Shown here one piece after another: positions 62,120-64,000 of a DNA stretch of 64,000 nucleotides; position 1 is the first letter of the stretch, and every line of letters starts with the position of its first letter. The stretch comes from Mucilaginibacter roseus (GTDB taxonomy: Bacteria; Bacteroidota; Bacteroidia; Sphingobacteriales; Sphingobacteriaceae), in assembly GCF_021215455.1 (NCBI RefSeq), contig NZ_JAJPWV010000001.1:1-64000 (forward strand), written 5' to 3'. The position numbers were made by a program, and so were the translations under genes. Below the pieces are notes generated by a model. The model made no database searches. It had not been told where the DNA came from and saw only the letters and a list, made by a program, of their open reading frames with translations.

Positions 62120-62255
62120 TCCGGTCGATAACTACTGAATTAAAATTGGAGAAGCAGTACCTCTAAACGATATACAGTTAACAATGGGCATCAATTGAGG
62201 CTTGACCACCGAAGCTATCAAGGCGTGTAAAACCAGAGGGGTGGCTATATTGTTG

Positions 62256-62633
62256 CTAAGCTTCCGGTTTACAGCCGAGCCCGTTTTCAATATTTGTTCT
62301 GATAGATACCAGCCGTGACCTCATGTCATGAAAGTGCTTAATTTTATCATCAACCTCTTTAATTTTATCGCTTAAAATATTGACACGCTCTTCGATAGAA
62401 ACTTCGCGGCTGTAATAATCGTGGAACATTTTTTTTATCTCAGCCAGCGTGAAGCCCAAGCCCTGAACATCTTTGATGATGGTGACTCTTTCCACTACTT
62501 CTTCATCATAGTATTTGTAGTTATTACTTTTGAGTTCTGGGTTAACTTTTCCTTGTATAAGCGCCAAATTTTCATAATACCTGAGCGTATGTACCGTTAC
62601 TCCGGTACGTTTAGCCAATTGGTTGATAAGCAT
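62256..62633 (-). CDS. MerR-family transcriptional regulator
   Basis: 125 residues. N-terminal MerR HTH LINQLAKRTGVTVHTLRYYE then the wing with YKYYDEEVVERVTIIKDVQG, and a dimerisation coil (VNILSDKIKEVDDKIKHFHD). The only Cys is in the C-terminal GLGCKPEA, so a metal-binding set is not evident. It is divergent from the esterase gene, a typical MerR layout, with a direct repeat AGTATAGAGTATAG at 62684-62697 between. Confidence 0.9.
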   Translation of the reverse strand: MLINQLAKRTGVTVHTLRYYENLALIQGKVNPELKSNNYKYYDEEVVERVTIIKDVQGLGFTLAEIKKMFHDYYSREVSIEERVNILSDKIKEVDDKIKHFHDMRSRLVSIRTNIENGLGCKPEA

Positions 62634-62683
62634 GTTAATTTCAGAAATTTATCTGCAAATATAATTTATTTGTAAAATACTAA

Positions 62684-62697
62684 AGTATAGAGTATAG
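62684..62697. promoter_or_regulatory. Possible regulatory direct repeat between MerR and esterase genes
   Basis: Two abutting copies of AGTATAG in the 124-bp divergent region. MerR sites are usually dyads, and I see no clean one, so this is only a weak candidate. Confidence 0.3.
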
Positions 62698-62757
62698 TCT
62701 ATGGTTGCGTGTGTTTTATTCTGTGCTTAACATTGCCGCTTATAAACATAACACACC

Positions 62758-63765
62758 ATGTCAGGATTTAAAACGGCGCATTTGCTGGCCGAAGATTTCA
62801 AGCACGTTCCTACGTCGCAACTGTTTATTGATATGACCAACCAGTTTCATCAATTAGATATTAACCGGCCTGAGCATACCAAAGCGTTGCTTGCCCAAAT
62901 GAATGCCGATCAGCTTAATTACAATATAGCAAATTCACCGTCCCCGACCGGAAAACTCGTTGCTCCGGCAAACGGCCAGCAGCCGGCGGTGGAACTTTAC
63001 ACCTTCCATCCTGAGGCGAAAGAGCAAGGAAAATACCCAGTAATTTATTTTATTCATGCCAGTGGTTACTTACTCGGAAATGCCCGTCAGCAAAATCAGT
63101 CATTATTTGAACTTGCCAATGAAACTGGTGCCATCGTTGTAAGCGTGGAATATCGTATGGCAGGCGAAGCCCCGTACCCCGCAGACATTAACGATGCTTA
63201 CCACGGGTTATCATACCTAATTGATCACGCAGAAAAACTGGGCTTTGACCAAGAAAAGATCATTGTTATGGGTGAAAGCGCAGGTGGTGGATTGGCTGCC
63301 CGCCTGGCATTAAAAGTTCGGGACTTAGGTGAGTTTACGCTGAAAGGCCAGGTTTTGGTTTGCCCCATGCTGGATTATAGGACTGGGTCTGACGAATCGT
63401 TGTACAATAATCCTTATGCCGGCGAATTCATTTGGCTCCCTAAATTTAATTATACTGCATGGCAGATGTTGAAAGCCGGGCAGAATATTCCTGCAGAAGA
63501 AATGCCCTATTATTCGGCAAGTCTGGCCACGGACCTGAGTAAGTTGCCACAGACCTTTATCGCGGTCGGTAGCCTGGACCTTTTTGTTAATGAGAACATC
63601 GACTACGCCAACCGCCTGATTGCGTCGGGCGTACAGACAGATCTACTGGTACTAAACGGTGTACCCCACGGTATCGATGTGATTAGCCCAGAGTCACCGC
63701 AGGCAAAATTGTACTTAGATGCCCGCTCAAAAATTATGGCATCTATGCTCGGTAGCGAAGCATAG
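62758..63765 (+). CDS. Alpha/beta hydrolase (HSL/fold-3 esterase-lipase)
   Basis: 335 residues, no signal. Oxyanion region IHASGYLLGN (HGGG variant), nucleophile S174 in VMGESAGGGLA, Asp in AVGSLDLFVN and His in VPHGIDVI. The HSL-type enzymes hydrolyse short acyl esters or carbamates; substrate unknown. Divergent from MerR, which may regulate it. The truncated nitronate monooxygenase gene follows after 44 bp. Confidence 0.9.
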   Translation: MSGFKTAHLLAEDFKHVPTSQLFIDMTNQFHQLDINRPEHTKALLAQMNADQLNYNIANSPSPTGKLVAPANGQQPAVELYTFHPEAKEQGKYPVIYFIHASGYLLGNARQQNQSLFELANETGAIVVSVEYRMAGEAPYPADINDAYHGLSYLIDHAEKLGFDQEKIIVMGESAGGGLAARLALKVRDLGEFTLKGQVLVCPMLDYRTGSDESLYNNPYAGEFIWLPKFNYTAWQMLKAGQNIPAEEMPYYSASLATDLSKLPQTFIAVGSLDLFVNENIDYANRLIASGVQTDLLVLNGVPHGIDVISPESPQAKLYLDARSKIMASMLGSEA

Positions 63766-63809
63766 AACTTAACCGGATGTGTGAATAAATATTAAAGAGA
63801 GCTTTAAAC

Positions 63810-64000
63810 GTGAGCATAAATAAGAATATTCAGAAGTGGGAACTCCAAAGCAGAGTTCCTGAAATTTTAGGAATAAAATATCCCATCATCCAAGGGGCGA
63901 TGTCCTGGATGACAGATGCCAGACTGGTAGCTGAAGTGAGTGAAGCCGGAGGTTTAGGAATACTTGGCCCGCACGCAGGACAAACAACTAATCCTAAATC
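63810..64000 (+). CDS. Nitronate monooxygenase-like flavoprotein, N-terminal part
   Basis: Starts at GTG 63810 (inferred) and runs to the window edge. RVPEILGIKYPIIQGAMSWM then LVAEVSEAGGLGILGPHAGQ is the FMN-binding N-terminus of the nitronate monooxygenase/2-nitropropane dioxygenase family. Probably in one transcript with the esterase. Confidence 0.82.
   Translation, partial: MSINKNIQKWELQSRVPEILGIKYPIIQGAMSWMTDARLVAEVSEAGGLGILGPHAGQTTNPK

Overview
The window looks like chromosome from a Bacteroidota bacterium of the Sphingobacteriaceae, most like Mucilaginibacter or Pedobacter. This rests on the protein families seen: a fused E1 alpha/beta 2-oxoacid dehydrogenase, DUF3943, DUF4199, DUF4260 and DUF1573 proteins, a DAHP synthase/chorismate mutase fusion, and a TPR hybrid two-component regulator. 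Several genes also have the Bacteroidota -7 box TAnnTTTG, and Shine-Dalgarno sequences are scarce. The species call is inference. I see no intact tRNA, rRNA, CRISPR array or transposase.

Layout: 0-12 kb is mostly housekeeping and envelope genes (glmM end, cysteine desulfurase, an acidic disordered protein, a Spy-like protein, an SDR epimerase, the TPR hybrid regulator, an M28 peptidase, a membrane-tethered LuxR protein, DUF4199 and DUF3943 proteins). From 12.1 to 25.5 kb seven tightly packed or overlapping + strand genes form one likely operon centred on phosphate chemistry: HD phosphohydrolase fused to a PycTM-like membrane domain, polyphosphate kinase, SdiA-regulated-type lipoprotein, PAP2 phosphatase, a calcineurin phosphatase/kinase-like/Omp85 fusion, a GAF-like protein, and a second kinase-like/Omp85 protein. 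The DRH-type catalytic loop in both barrel proteins resembles CotH/FAM20/PI4K kinases. This operon is the best candidate here for an undescribed system.

From 25.7 to 47.6 kb come a LacI regulator, an MscS channel, an M16 peptidase pair, guaB, a DUF1573 protein, the E1 fusion, two tandem porin-like barrels, a nitroreductase, two convergent L,D-transpeptidases, DinB and HAD proteins, and a minus-strand aromatic amino-acid operon (pheA, DAHP synthase/chorismate mutase, aroA, aroC). Upstream of pheA is a compact transcription attenuator: a 17-residue leader peptide with four Phe and four Tyr codons, an antiterminator strand and a terminator. The same operon carries interspersed repeats that supply an internal segment of AroA and the C-termini of PheA and AroA.

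From about 49.1 kb to the end the character changes: long gene-poor spacers, tRNA-like 3'-end fragments beside a terminator, gene relics (a Fic fragment and an SRPBCC gene with a nonsense codon), and many regulators (two multi-PAS histidine kinases plus a single-domain response regulator, two Crp/Fnr proteins, HxlR, MerR, a pseudo-receiver) with an unlinked heme o synthase, SDR, DUF4260 protein, esterase and a truncated nitronate monooxygenase. I read this as accessory DNA, possibly an island joined at a tRNA-derived site near 49.4 kb.
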